Positions 24,830-36,705 of a stretch of 64,000 nucleotides of DNA are shown piece after piece. Each line of letters starts with the position of its first letter. Position 1 is the first letter of the stretch. A model generated the notes under the pieces. That model was not told the origin of the DNA and did not search any database. It was given only the letters and a program-made list of their open reading frames with translations. Position numbers and translations under genes: made by a program. The DNA is from Hyperoodon ampullatus (Eukaryota > Chordata > Mammalia > Artiodactyla > Ziphiidae), in contig OX457057.1 in assembly GCA_949752795.1 (NCBI GenBank), positions 99,103,513 through 99,167,512 of the forward strand, in the 5' to 3' direction.

Positions 24830-25000
24830 ACAGACTGTTCTCATGGTTTGAGCTCTTTATATGTTCCAAGAACAATGCTAAGCATTTTACAAATATTATT
24901 TCAAATCAGCGTTACTAATAATCCTTTGAGCTAGGTGTTACTATCTCTGCTTTATAGATGAAGAAACAGGTTCAGAGATGCAAGGTCACACAGCAAGGTA
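24830..25000 (-). repeat. MIR SINE, inverted
   Basis: GAGCTCTTTATATGTTCC, CCTTTGAGCTAGGTGTTAC and GATGAAGAAACAGGTTCAGA are the inverted MIR core. Confidence 0.7.
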
Positions 25001-25424
25001 AAGTGAACCTTTCATTCACGCTCAGATGGGACCGTCATCTCCAGGTTCTTGAGCCACTGCCAATGAGTCCAGCAGCAGTTGCTGTGGAGTCTTCTATGGA
25101 GCTGACAAGTGGTCTGGCCCTCAAAGCCTTCCCTGATGTCCTCAGACAGATATCCTGTGTGATTACAGTCAAGTCAGTCTGTTCAGTGCTCCTAAATTGC
25201 CCTACCTTCCACACTGAGGAATTCCCCAAAGTCTACAATGAAACCCAAAGTGGGTATCATTGTTGTTGTTGCTTTTTCTTTTTTGGGACAGAGGCTCATC
25301 ATTATCGGTGTCACAGCTACTAAAAGTCCTCAGAGATGTGAATGATCCCCTAGAGATAAGGCAGACAGTTCTACTGAAATGCTAGGAAAATAAGCCCACC
25401 ATTCACCATTGTATGGGGAAAGAA

Positions 25425-25557
25425 GGGGCCCTGAAGGTCATGTATGGCTTTGTAATTCATCGAGGAGCCTTAGACATTTCTGCATTTAGAAATTTTAAAT
25501 GACTGAGTTCTCCAACGCTTCAAACTTCTGGCAGGGAAGACATATTAATCCAACAAG
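25425..25557. repeat. Unnamed repeat unit, copy A (pairs with 28,690-29,345)
   Basis: From CCCTGAAGGTCATGTATGGC to CATATTAATCCAA this stretch is a diverged copy of sequence at 28,672-29,342 once two SINEs there are removed. The family is not recognised. Confidence 0.6.
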
Positions 25558-26364
25558 CAAATCTTCCAAACATGTAAATGAGTCTTGCAAATCGAACATA
25601 TCGACCTGCTAAATGTGGCAAGCAGACAGAAGATAACCAAAGCAACACTGTGAAGATAAGTCACTTTACCTGAATGAACACAATTTACCAAAAGTACTGA
25701 TCCCACTGTCATCTATTTATTGTCTCCTTGTTTATCTGTACATTTTCCCAGAACTACATTTTTTTCTCAGCCAACCAAGGGAAACTTAAAAACCCTCAGT
25801 CCCATGACTACAGTAACTGACATTTCAGAATCAGAGTTTGGTCTGAGACTCTGGATAACTAAACAAGGCTTACACAGTAATTCTAAGATCATTCTAGATG
25901 AGCCATAAATAAGCTGAACTCTTCTTAAGTCTTTTCAGTCCTATACCTTTTCTTACAATATAGTGCATCTTCTATCACCTTTTTGATATTTTGAACAGTA
26001 ACCTTTTATAACACTTTTACTGAGATATCTTCCATGTGAATTTTGATTGACTAATTTGAACTTCTCTTCTCCTTGTCTAGTTTTCAATGAAATGCCTTTA
26101 TTGCCTGCAGTGAAATCTCTTTGTTCCATACCCTCTTTGTTTCTCTACATCTCATTTGTCTCATTAACCCTATTCTGGGCATTTATTGACAGAAAGAACC
26201 TAGACCTGTAAAATGTCTGGTTAGAAGGAACAGGATCAGAGGCATTCCTATGCCCCAGGCTGGCCCTGTTAAGGGCTGCTACCTCTGCAGGCCCAGTCTC
26301 AGCAACAGGAAAATCCCCGCCTTGAGAACTTAGAGTCTGCCAGTCCATGGCCTCCCAGGCCATG

Positions 26365-26403
<39 letters not shown>

Positions 26404-28671
26404 CCTTGTCATCATACAGCTAATTAGTAGCTGTCCAAGGACAGGCTCTGTCCAAGCCCTTATCTTCAGCCCAATGAAGGGATCTGATGGATAACTGTCT
26501 TCATTTTTTCCCCCTTTTTCCTTTAATGAGCAAATACCACAGAAAGCAGTGAGCACTTAGCACAGCCCTAGAACACAGAGATCAGTAAATACTTGTTCAT
26601 TGACTGATTAATGACACTGACCCCCAGCTGTCCACATTCACCCTAACAACAGAGCCTAAGAATATATGAGCCCCACACCCCCATGGGTCTCTTCCTCTCC
26701 CCTTACACCTGCCCAGTTCAGAAAGGAGCTGTGCTGAACAACCTTGACCATGGCCGTCCTGTAGTGGAAGCTAAGGAAATGATGAAAGGCTTTGAAAGAC
26801 AAGTATGTGAAGAAAGGGGGAAGGTCACAGTGGGCAGGGACCTGGAGAGAAGAGAGAAAGGTGGCTGGGTAGAGAGGCCAGGGGCAGGACTGTCATCCCC
26901 CTCACAACCAAGGCTGCCCACTTGGGTCTCAGAGACTGCTCTCCTTTCCTTCCCTTTGGCTCCTGCAGAAAATATTATTTTGTCTTATGTCTCGGTCATA
27001 TTTAACTAGATGGATGCATATAGGTGTATTTATGTACACATACATATACTCACATAGGTGCCCACATGTCTATTTAGCTATACATACCAAACTGATACCT
27101 GTTCCCAAACTGGACTCTGCTGAATACAGCCACTCAAACTCAGTGCCCTCAGGGAGCTTGCACTCTTGGGATGACACATAGACTCAAGGATAAGGGCCTG
27201 CCTCCCCTTGGGTGGATGCCTATATCAGACTTTTCTAAGAGCTGAAAAAAACCACAGCCTACTTCATCATTTCTCCACTTCTCTCCTCACTTTACATCTC
27301 ACTCTAACATTTCTTCATGCAGCTGTCATTTCCTGAGTGTCTCCTGTGTCCCAGGCATGCTTCTGGGTGTTGTGGATTGAACCACACAAACTTGAACCCG
27401 GCTCCAAGGAGGTACCCCCTCAGCGCTCAGAGGAGTTTCCACAACCAATGCAAATTGCTGGCTTCTTGTGAGGACCAAGGGAGATTGTAGTTATGAAAAT
27501 GCTTCGAGTAATTGGAATACCCAAGCTAATATTTTTGCCATATACTTCAGTGGTATGTATAACAGAGCTCACTAGTGTTCTTGCAGCTGAGAGGAAGCAG
27601 AAGGTAACAGTACTCAGCACCTTCATGGACCACACGAAGGGTGTGAGGTCTGAGCAGCAGTCAGGTTGTGAGTACGTGAGAACCCAGGAGCATCCTGGTC
27701 CCATAATGAATGGGGCTGTGCACTTAAAACGCACTTTGTTTTATTTTTGCTTTCTTTTTTTCCTTTTTGTAATATACAAAGGAAACTAAATGCAAATTGG
27801 TACTTATTCTATAGGGGCCCAGATACCGGTCCCCTGCTTATCAGGAAATGGAAAGTATCGGTTGCCCTAGCAACAGAGTCCTGGTGGCAAGAGAGCTGAG
27901 GGCAGGAGGAGGGGCTATGGTTGTTTACCAGCTTGTTCTGGGGAAGGAGGTGGAACCCTCACCCACTGCACTAACCAGAGGAAACCGTCTGTTCCCCAAG
28001 GTCATTATGGGCTTCCTGCAAGAGCACCTGAAATTTCAAGTCACGAATGAAGTGGGCCTTCACCTCAAAGTCTTTCCGTAGATGGAGATGGAAGGGTGGG
28101 TTTGTGAATGACCAACCAACCGCCTCCCAGCTCAAACTTGAACTCCTTCGTGCTGACTGGGGGAAACTGCAGGTAGAAGGAGCACCAGGCTTTTGAATTC
28201 TGCGTTTCAATCCTGGCTCTGCCATTTGAAAGCTGTGTGGGGAGAGGGTACAAAGTCCATTGGCTATGAGGTTTACATAACTATCTCCCATCCATTTTAA
28301 TTTTTCCCCTTTCCTTCCCAGTTCTCAGGATCCCTTTATCTCTCCTCTTGTGCAGCCAGTCAGAACTCAGAATTCTTCTTACTTTATTGTGCAAAGCAAT
28401 TTTGTTTTCTTTGTTTCATTTTTTGCTCTCTAAACCAGATCCTGAGACCTAACTTTTCATAATTGAGCGACTATATAAGTGTTATGCTAACAACAACAAT
28501 AACATTCTTCTCCAAAAGGAATTCTGTCTCCAGCTTTAATATAACATTGATTTTTTTTTCCTCATGGCTACTCGGGTGGTTCTTCACTCTACACTTCCCT
28601 ACCTCCCTTGCTCCTCAAGATAACCTAAAATGAATGAGAGAGCCAAACTGGCGTGCCATCTCTACAGACTT
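25558..28671. other. Intergenic, no gene seen
   Basis: Holds a (GT)n microsatellite at about 26,363-26,401, a MIR 3' end near 26,550-26,620 and a sense MIR core near 28,166-28,250 (CCTGGCTCTGCCATTTGAA). Open frames here have no recognisable protein. Confidence 0.4.
26363..26401. repeat. (GT)n microsatellite
   Basis: About 19 GT units with one GC interruption near the start. Confidence 0.95.
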
Positions 28672-28755
28672 TTCCCTGAAGATAATGTATGACTTTGTAA
28701 TTCATTGAAGATCCTTAGATATTTCTACATTTAGAAATCTAAAATGACTGATTTC

Positions 28756-29065
28756 AGGCTTCCCTGGTGGTGCAGTGATTAAGAATCCACCTGCCAATGC
28801 AGGGGACACGGGTTCGAGACCTGGTCCAGGAAGATCCACATGCCGCGGAACAGCTAAGCTTGGGCTCCACAACTTCTGAGCCTGCACTCTAGAGCCCGTG
28901 AGCCAAAACTACTGAGCCTATGTGCCACAATTACTGAAGCCCGCGTGCCTAGAGCCCGTGCTCCGCAATAAGAGAAGTCACCGCAATGAGAAGCCCAATG
29001 AGAAGCAACAAAGACCCAATGCAGCCAAAAATAAATAAATAAATAAATAAATAAATTAAATAAAA
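28756..29065 (+). repeat. CHR-type SINE with (AAAT)n tail
   Basis: Head GGCTTCCCTGGTGGTGCAG, tail of AAATAAAT units at about 29,029-29,055. Perfect 16-bp target-site duplication TAAAATGACTGATTTC at 28740-28755 and 29066-29081. Confidence 0.95.
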
Positions 29066-29112
29066 TAAAATGACTGATTTCTACAGTGCTTCAAACTTCT
29101 GGCAGGAAAGAC

Positions 29113-29320
29113 TTTTTTTTTTTTTTTTTTAAGTACGCGGGCCTCTCACTGCTGTGGCCTCACCCGCTGCAGAGCACAGGCTCCAGATGCGCAGGCTCAG
29201 CGGCCATGGCTCACGAGCCCAGCCGTTCTGTGGCATGTGGGATCCTCCCGGACCAGGGCACGAACCCGTGTCCCCTGCATCGGCAGGCAGACTCTCAACC
29301 ACTGTGCCACCAGGGAAGCC
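29113..29320 (-). repeat. CHR-2-like SINE, inverted
   Basis: 18 T residues then GCGGGCCTCTCACTGCTGTG and the head CCACCAGGGAAGCC. Perfect 10-bp target-site duplication CAGGAAAGAC at 29103-29112 and 29321-29330. Confidence 0.95.
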
Positions 29321-29330
29321 CAGGAAAGAC

Positions 29331-31189
29331 ATATTAATCCAAGTCCCCAGGGGTAGAATACTCCTCACAGGCCATTTTTCAAACAATCTGAAACCAAACA
29401 TGCCCACCCTTCTCCCCTCCATCTTCCTCCTGTGTCTTTCTTTCAATTAGCTTGTTAATGAAGCCTTCCAAAATCAGTCTGCCATCTTGCCAGCATCATA
29501 GCAGTACATGTTTATTATATACATCTGCCAAACACTGGCGGGGGCTCAGGGGAAGGGGTGGTTTTGTAACAAAATTGCAAAAAGCAATCTATGATAGAAA
29601 TTGTCCATCACCAATTTAACATTCTTCCTGCAGCGTGCCCCTTCTACTCTGCCACTAGAACCTCGATGTGTTTAGCTATCAGTAGAAATCTTTTGACTTT
29701 AGGGAGAGAAGATCTCTTACTCTGGCCATAAGGAATGAATTGCAATTTGCCTGGACCACACATAGTAATCTCATTCTCCTAAGGTTGGCTACATGAACCA
29801 ATGAGATATGAGGGGAAGTTTGCTGGATGGGGTTTCCAAGGAAGTTTTTGCTTTCTTGGGTAAAAAGGGACAAACTCAGCTGGCAGGGTCCCTTTTGTCC
29901 CTTTACCATTGCTTCTTTCCTGGAATACTGACATCGTGCCTGGAAGTACAACAGCCATCTTGGGACCATGAGGCACAGGAAAAAGGACAAAGATACTATC
30001 TTTTATGTATGGTTTAAGAGAAAGATAGCAAGACCCTAGGATACTAATGGTAACCTTGAGTAGCTGACCATCCCTGGTCTAATCAGTTATGTGAAACAAG
30101 CCTCCATTTGTTTATGTCCTTAGATTTTCTGTCATGTGTATCTAAATGCAGTCCTAACTGATATATAGTTCTCGCTCTCAAGAAACATTTAATGGCTCTT
30201 GAGAGCCATTAATGTACATGCATCTTGACATCAATCTTGATTCCAAATTCAGTGCATGGAAAAAATTCCATCTGCTCTACTATCAAAATACATCCCAGAT
30301 TTCAACCACTTCCCATTGCCCCTACTGCTACCTGGTTTAAGCCACCCTCCTCTCTCAGAATAATGTAGTGTTCTCTTGACAGACCACTTGTGTCTGTTCT
30401 TTTGCCTCTTCAGTCTATTCTCAACACAGCAGCCAAAGTGATTCCATAAAATGTAAGTCAGACGGTATCACTCCTCTCATCAAAACCCTCCAATGGTGTC
30501 CATGTTACTCAGCTTAGAAGCCAAACTCCTTAGAATGACCTACAGGGCACCTGCATGATTTCACTCCTGGTTTTAGATAGTTTCTGTTATGCCACCTTCA
30601 AGTTCACTGTTATTTTCTACTTCAGGATCTAATCTACTTTTATATCCATCCAGTGAATTTATCATTTTGAATATTGTATTTTGCAGCTCTTGAGGTACCA
30701 TTTTTTAATGGTTTCTATCTCTCTCTTCATTACATCGACTGAAATAAAAACACACAGTATGAGAGATGTGAGTTTCAGTCTTATTTGGGGACTTACTGAG
30801 GACTATAACCCTGGAGACAGTGTCTCAGATGGCTCTGAGGAACTGCTTGGAAGAGGTAGGGAGGATGCCAGCATATATGTGATTTTGGAGAAGGGGTACA
30901 TGCAATCAAGCACACATCTTGGTAGAAGGTTGCTACTAGTCAAGAGGAACAACTACGATTAGTGCTTTTCTAAGTATGGAAAGATGCAAGAATCCAGGTT
31001 CATAAAATTTTCTCCTGAAAATATCTGACTCTCTGAAGGCCTGTTCTGCCCGTTTTCCCTTAGCACAGTGTGCCTTGTTCCTGATCTCTGCCCTAAATTC
31101 CTTTCAGGGTGTGTTAAAGGTCAGTGACTTCAGTGGCTAATGACTCAATGATCGTAGAACCGTATGGTGAGTAAAATTCTTTAGTTGTC
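29331..31189. other. Intergenic, no gene seen
   Basis: An old L2-like fragment is suggested at 30,355-30,620 (ATTCTCAACACAGCAGCC, then CATCAAAACCCTCCAATGG). The rest is unassigned. Confidence 0.4.
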
Positions 31190-31460
31190 AATTATATTTA
31201 TGTTTCCCTTTAAGTCCTTGAATATACTTCTTATAGCTGCTTTAAGGCCTTTGCATGTCAATCTGCATTTTCTAGGTTTGTTTTTATTTACACATTTTCA
31301 TCCTGGTTATTAGTCATCCTTCCTGTATTTTGGTATATCTAGTAATTTTTTACTGGATGCTGAACACTGTAACTGTTATGTCATTGAATGTGTAGATTTT
31401 GTTGGCAGGCAGTCAATTTACTGGCAGATTGGCTTGAGTGTTTTGCAACTTGTGTTCAGG
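31190..31460 (-). repeat. Ancient L1 fragment, inverted
   Basis: Text such as TTATAGCTGCTTTAAGGCC and TGGATGCTGAACACTGTAAC is typical of inverted old L1 ORF1/ORF2-region fragments. Confidence 0.5.
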
Positions 31461-33829
31461 CTTTGATAGGGATGGTCTTGAGTGGTTGTTTAGCTTTCAG
31501 CTCTCTAGTGATGTTTTTTCTCCTTGGTGATGGATCTTCACCCATTCTTCTGGAGTTTCACCCTTTGTATGTACAGCTTGGCATTCAGCAAAGATTCAGG
31601 GGAACCACACAGATTTCTGAAGCTCTTTTTATGTATTGTTCCCTTGTCTCTGGGATGCTATTGCACAATTTCCATACATCCCAGGCTCTTCCAACTCCAG
31701 TCTTTGTCCTCTCAGCTCAGTGAGACCACCATGCTCTTCATAGGCCCCCCTTCCTTGTGCTGCAATCTGGAAATGGTCCCAAGGCAGAAATCCGGGAGAG
31801 CAGTAGGGTTCACTTCATTTGCTTTCCTTCTGGGTTCACAGTCCTGCACTGCATGTTGCCTACTGCCTGCAAATAATGGTTTCACATATTTAAACTAGTT
31901 CTCTAGTTTATGGCATGAGGGTTACTCAGTCATAACTGGAAGTGGTCACAAACCCTTCCTTCCTAAATGTGTAGTGCATTTCAGCCTCTGTGCTAGTTAC
32001 TAGGATACGAAGTTGAGTGTAAGTACATTGGCACGTGGTAGAGGAAATGAAACTCAGAGCGGGGAGATAATTTGCCTAAGACAAAGCTGTCATTGGTGCC
32101 AGGAGGAGTGTCCAGGTGTTTTACATTCTCAGGCTGTTTTTTATGCGCAAGCCATATCATTTTTCCCTCAGCTTAGCTCCTCTGAGCACTTTCTCCTTCT
32201 CAGTCCTTGTCTTCTGACATTTGGAATACTGACTCCTTCAACCAGCTCCCCTCCAACCCCTCTTTCAGACTAGCTGGGAAAGTTCTTTCAGGCCCACATG
32301 TAACAGACCATTTAGAAGGATTGAGACCCATGCCATCACGAGCCAGTGGGTTGAGCTTTGTGATTCTCTCCACTTGGACATCTGCTTCAGATTTGCCCCA
32401 AAGGCCCTTCATGCCAACATGCAGCAAGATGAGCCCATGTCGAGGAAATTGTGACGAAAATAGCAACACCTAAGCAAATGGGATTCATCAAAAAATAAGC
32501 AGAGTAATAAACATCTGCCTCTGTGCGTCAGGCCCCAAGGGGCTAAGGGTCACAAATAAAAGGCCTCTTTTCTCCAGGAGCATTCATTCAAGGGACTGGC
32601 GTTGGCAGACACCTCCTGCTGCTGGTTTTTCAGGGTCTGCCTCAGACACAGATGTGCCCCTTTCCCGAGGTCATGCCCTTACCAGGGTAGCCCACATCTG
32701 GGGACAAAATTGGGTGGGAGGATAAAGGTCCAGGTATTTTAGTCTGAAGCAGGACAACTCAGATGGACACCACTTGTTCTAGAGCTCCTGGCCAGGCTGG
32801 CCGAAGCTTTGTCAAGGCTGTGTCATGATTCAGCTTCTCCCTCTGCCAGTCCTGCCCCGTCTCCCTTCCTTTCACAGGTGATGATTCCTGATAAACGACT
32901 TGTGCCCAAGCTCTGACTCCACATCTGTAACCAGACTACCTAAACTGTGACATAGGAAGCCACCACTGGGCTTTGGCAGCTACATAGAGTCCAGGTTCCC
33001 TGCAGCCAGGGCCTCAAGGTCAGGCAGTGGGTGATGACCCCACAGGAAGGTCACCCTGATGCACAGGTTCTGGCCCCTCACAACTCTCCACCTCCCTTCT
33101 TTACCAGTGTGACAGAAAATTGACATGAACATCCAGAATATATCGGAAAATAACATTAGATATTTACTGAGTGTACATTCTGATCCAGGCACTATACTAA
33201 ATGCTTCACATGTGTGATCAAATTTAATCCCCACAGGCAATCCCACACGGAAGGTCATCTTATTGTCCCTATTCTCTAAAGGACTTTCCTCTTCCCTGGC
33301 CTGTGTCTGCAAAACGTTGGCGCAGGTCCATGGGCAGGTGATGTATGATTATCTCAGGCCCTCTCCAGGAATCTGGCCCCAACTTCTAGGGCATGAACCC
33401 CTCACAACAGCTTCCTTTCATGTCTGGCTGGTGCGCTTACGTCCTTCTTTTCCTCGTTCCTCCCCCAACTTTCAATTCTTCAGATCTGGCAGCTCCCCGC
33501 ACGGGGCCCACTGACAAATCAGAGGCACTTTCAGAGCTCCACCCCAACCCTCAAAACTAGGAAGGTGAGAAGCACGCAGCCCACATCCTGTATTTGAGCC
33601 CAGTTCCCACCTGTGGTTCAACCTAGGCAAGTCTTTATGCAACAGCTTTCAGCTTCCCTCCAGCTTAGCAAACACCCACTTGGGGTCCCAAGAGGTCACT
33701 AATTCACTCATCCGTTTATCAATGGCGCACTACCAGTGGTGAACCTACTGTGGACAGGAGCCGGCTGGAAGGACACAGATGAATGACCTGTTCATTTATT
33801 CTTACATTTGTTTATTTAATAATAACTTA
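31461..33829. other. Intergenic, no gene seen
   Basis: Decayed inverted MIR pieces near 31,985-32,110 and 33,140-33,260. No exon recognised. Confidence 0.4.
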
Positions 33830-34097
33830 CTTTATTTATTTATTTATTTTTGGCTGTGTTGGGTCTTCGTTTCTGTGCAAGGGCTTTCTCTAGTTGTGGC
33901 GAGCGGGGGCCACTCTTCATGGCGGTGCGCGGGCCTCTCTTGTTGCGGAGCACAGGCTCCAGACGCGCAGGCTCAGTAGTTGTGGCTCACGAGCCCAGTT
34001 GCTCCACGGCATGTGGGATCCTCCCAGACCAGGGCTCGAACCTGTGTCCCCTGCATTGGCAGGCAGAGTCTCAACCACTGTGCCACCAGGGAAGCCC
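33830..34097 (-). repeat. CHR-type SINE, inverted
   Basis: TTTATTTATTTATTTTTGGC tail and the head TGTGCCACCAGGGAAGCCC. Confidence 0.9.
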
Positions 34098-34171
34098 TGA
34101 GATCCTATTCTGTTTGAAGCACAAGTCTTAGAAATATGTGGGGGGAGAGCGGGGAAGCAAGAAACAGTCTT

Positions 34172-34253
34172 TATTTATTATCGAAGTAGAGTTGATTTAC
34201 AATGTTGTGTTACTTTCTGCTGTACAGCAAAGTGATTCAGTTATATATACATT

Positions 34254-34290
<37 letters not shown>

Positions 34291-34692
34291 TGGTATGCGG
34301 GCCTCTCACTGTTGTGGCCTCTCCCGTTGCGGAGCACAGGCTCCGGATGCGCAGGCTCAGCAGCCATGGCTCACGGGCCCAGCCGCTCCGCGGCATATGG
34401 GATCCTCCCAGACCGGGGCACGAACCCGTATCCCCTGCATCGGCAGGCGGACTCTCAACCACTGCGCCACCAGGGAGGCCCTACATTCATTTTTATGTCC
34501 TTTTCCATTACGGTTTATCACAGGCTATTGAATATAGTTCCCTGTGCTATACAGTAGGACCTTGTTGTTTATCCATTCTATATATACTAGTTTGTATCTG
34601 CTAACCCCAAACTCCCACTCCATCCATCCCCAACTCCCCCTCCCCCTTGGCAACCACAGGTCTGTTCTCTATGTCTGTGAGTCTCTTTCAGT
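34172..34692 (-). mobile_element. L1 3'-end fragment, inverted, split by a SINE
   Basis: Sequence from TTATTATCGAAGTAGAGTTG onward is the inverted L1 3' UTR. A perfect 13-bp target-site duplication AAGAAACAGTCTT at 34159-34171 and 34693-34705 defines it as a short, heavily 5'-truncated insertion of about 300 bp before the SINE entered it. Confidence 0.9.
34261..34481 (-). repeat. CHR-2-like SINE, inverted, nested in L1
   Basis: A run of about 30 T residues, GCGGGCCTCTCACTGTTGTG, and the head CCACCAGGGAGGCCC. Target-site duplication TACATTCATTTTT at 34248-34260 and 34482-34494, both copies in L1 sequence. Confidence 0.95.
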
Positions 34693-34705
34693 AAGAAACA
34701 GTCTT

Positions 34706-35724
34706 GACCTTACACTCCACTTAGTGGAAGGGAGAAGGACTAGAGTCCATGATTAAACTACTTTACCATAGTCCCATCTCACACACGAAGTCCAGAAGAA
34801 TGGGCAAGATATTTTTCGTTCAGGTTTAACAGCAAAAGGGGTTCTCAGAGAGGTAGGTAGTTCTTTTGGGGGGGTGAGTCTTTCTATTTAGATCCTCTGG
34901 GTGCGTCACAGGCCAGTTCCTCTCACCAAGGAGCAAATACCTCTGTCTGAACCTGCTCTCTCCCCTCCCACTCATGGACACTTGGCCTCATTTAGCCTCC
35001 CTCCCAGCATCCTGCCCCGTAGTTGGGCCTCTCTCAGCACACATCCCATGTGTCTCCAGGCTGACGTGCTGAAAGAGCCTGTCTCTTCCTCTGACTTGAG
35101 GCACATTAACAAAAGCCCCCTCTGTTACACCAAGTGTAGGCCTGAACCAGGTCCCAGAAAGCAAGGTGGGAGGTGCCAAGCCTCAGGAATGTGTGCAAGT
35201 TGGGACAAACAAGAAAAACCCATTTTGCCATATTTAGAACAGAACATTTCTTTATCCTTTTTCTGCATTTTTCCCTTCTAACTTCCCTGGCGTTCTGCCT
35301 CTGCTTCGTCCATTTTTTCAGTCCATACCTATTTCCACAGTGAGCTGGGTCACAGACTCATTCCTATATCCCTATTCCTATCCGCATTCACCCTCCCAGC
35401 TTTTGGGAGACATTCTCTATCCCAGCAAGAGACTGAGGGGTTGGGGGACACAGCACCTTCTCAGGCCACAAGCCCAGGTGTTGAGCCACCCACCAACCAC
35501 CACCAGAGGGCGCTACTCCCCCTTGCCTCCTGCTGCCAAGGCACTCTCCCAGTCCAGGCTGGTGGTGGTTCAGCCCAAGTGCAAGGGCCTGGTACTAGAA
35601 CTCTACCTGGACCAGTGACAGTGCCTCACTTTCCTCACTGGCTAATGAAAAGCCGTCTTTCATTTTTTTTTTTTCAATAAAAACATATGTATTGCCCATT
35701 CCACTTATTTTCTGCTTCTTTTTC
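34706..35724. other. Intergenic, nothing recognised
   Basis: Unique-looking sequence between two L1 insertions. No exon recognised. Confidence 0.35.
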
Positions 35725-36368
35725 TTTTTTTTTTTTTTAACATTTTTAAACATCTTTATTGGAGTATAATTGCTTTACAATGTTGTGTTAGTATAACAAA
35801 GTGAATCAGCTATACATATACATATATCTCCATATCTCCTCCCTCTTGCATCTCCCTCCCACCCTCCCCTATCCCACCCCTCTCGGTGGTCACAAAGCCC
35901 CGAGCTGATCACCCTGTGCTATGCAGCTGCTTCCAACTAGCTAGCTATTTTACATTTGGTAGTGTATATATGTCCATGCCACTTTCTCACTTCATCCCAG
36001 CTTACCATTCCCCCCTCCCTGTGTCCTCAAGTCCACTCTCTACGTTGCGTCTTTATTCCTGTCCTGGCCCTAGGTTCTTCATAACCTTTTTTTTTATTAT
36101 TATTTTTAGATTCCATATATATGTGTTAGCATATGGTATTTGTTTTTCTCTTTCTGACTTATTTCACTCTGTAGGACAGACTCTAGGTTCATCCACCACA
36201 TTACAAATAACTCAATTTTGTTTCTTTTTATGGCTGAGTAAAATTCTGTTTTATATATGTGCCACACCTTCTTTATCCATTCATCTGTTGATGGACACTT
36301 AGGTTGATTCCATGTCCTGGCTATTGTAAATAGTGCTGCAATGAACATTGTGGTACATGACTATTCTT
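35725..36368 (-). mobile_element. Older truncated L1, 3' part (continues at 43,684-44,758)
   Basis: Poly-T then the inverted L1 3' UTR and the C-terminus of ORF2 (open for the last 80 residues at 36106-36348). It is interrupted at 36,368 by the full-length L1. The continuation on the far side resumes in the same ORF2 region. Confidence 0.92.
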
Positions 36369-36705
36369 TTTTTTTTTTTTTAATTAGTTTCTGCTTTATA
36401 ACAAAGTGAATCAGTCATACATATACATCTGTTCCCACATCCCTTCCCTCATGCATCTCCCTCCCTCCCACCCTCCCCATCCCACCCCTCCAGGCGGTCA
36501 CAAAGCACCGAGCTGATCTCCCTGTGCTCTGCGGCTGCTTCCCACTATCTATCTACCTTACGTTTGGTAGTGTATATATGTCCATGCCTCTCTTTCCCTT
36601 TGTCACAGCTTACCCTTCCCCTTCCCCATATCCTCAAGTCCATTCTCAAGTAGGTCTGTGTCTTTATTCCCGTTTTACCCCTAGGTTCTTCATGACATTT
36701 TTTTT

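Noticed and set aside
33850..34604. Overlapping open frames of about 70-140 aa with ALSCCGAQAPDAQAQ-like text, repeated at several sites
   Set aside because: They are translations of inverted CHR SINEs, so the similarity between them is repeat similarity, not a protein family.
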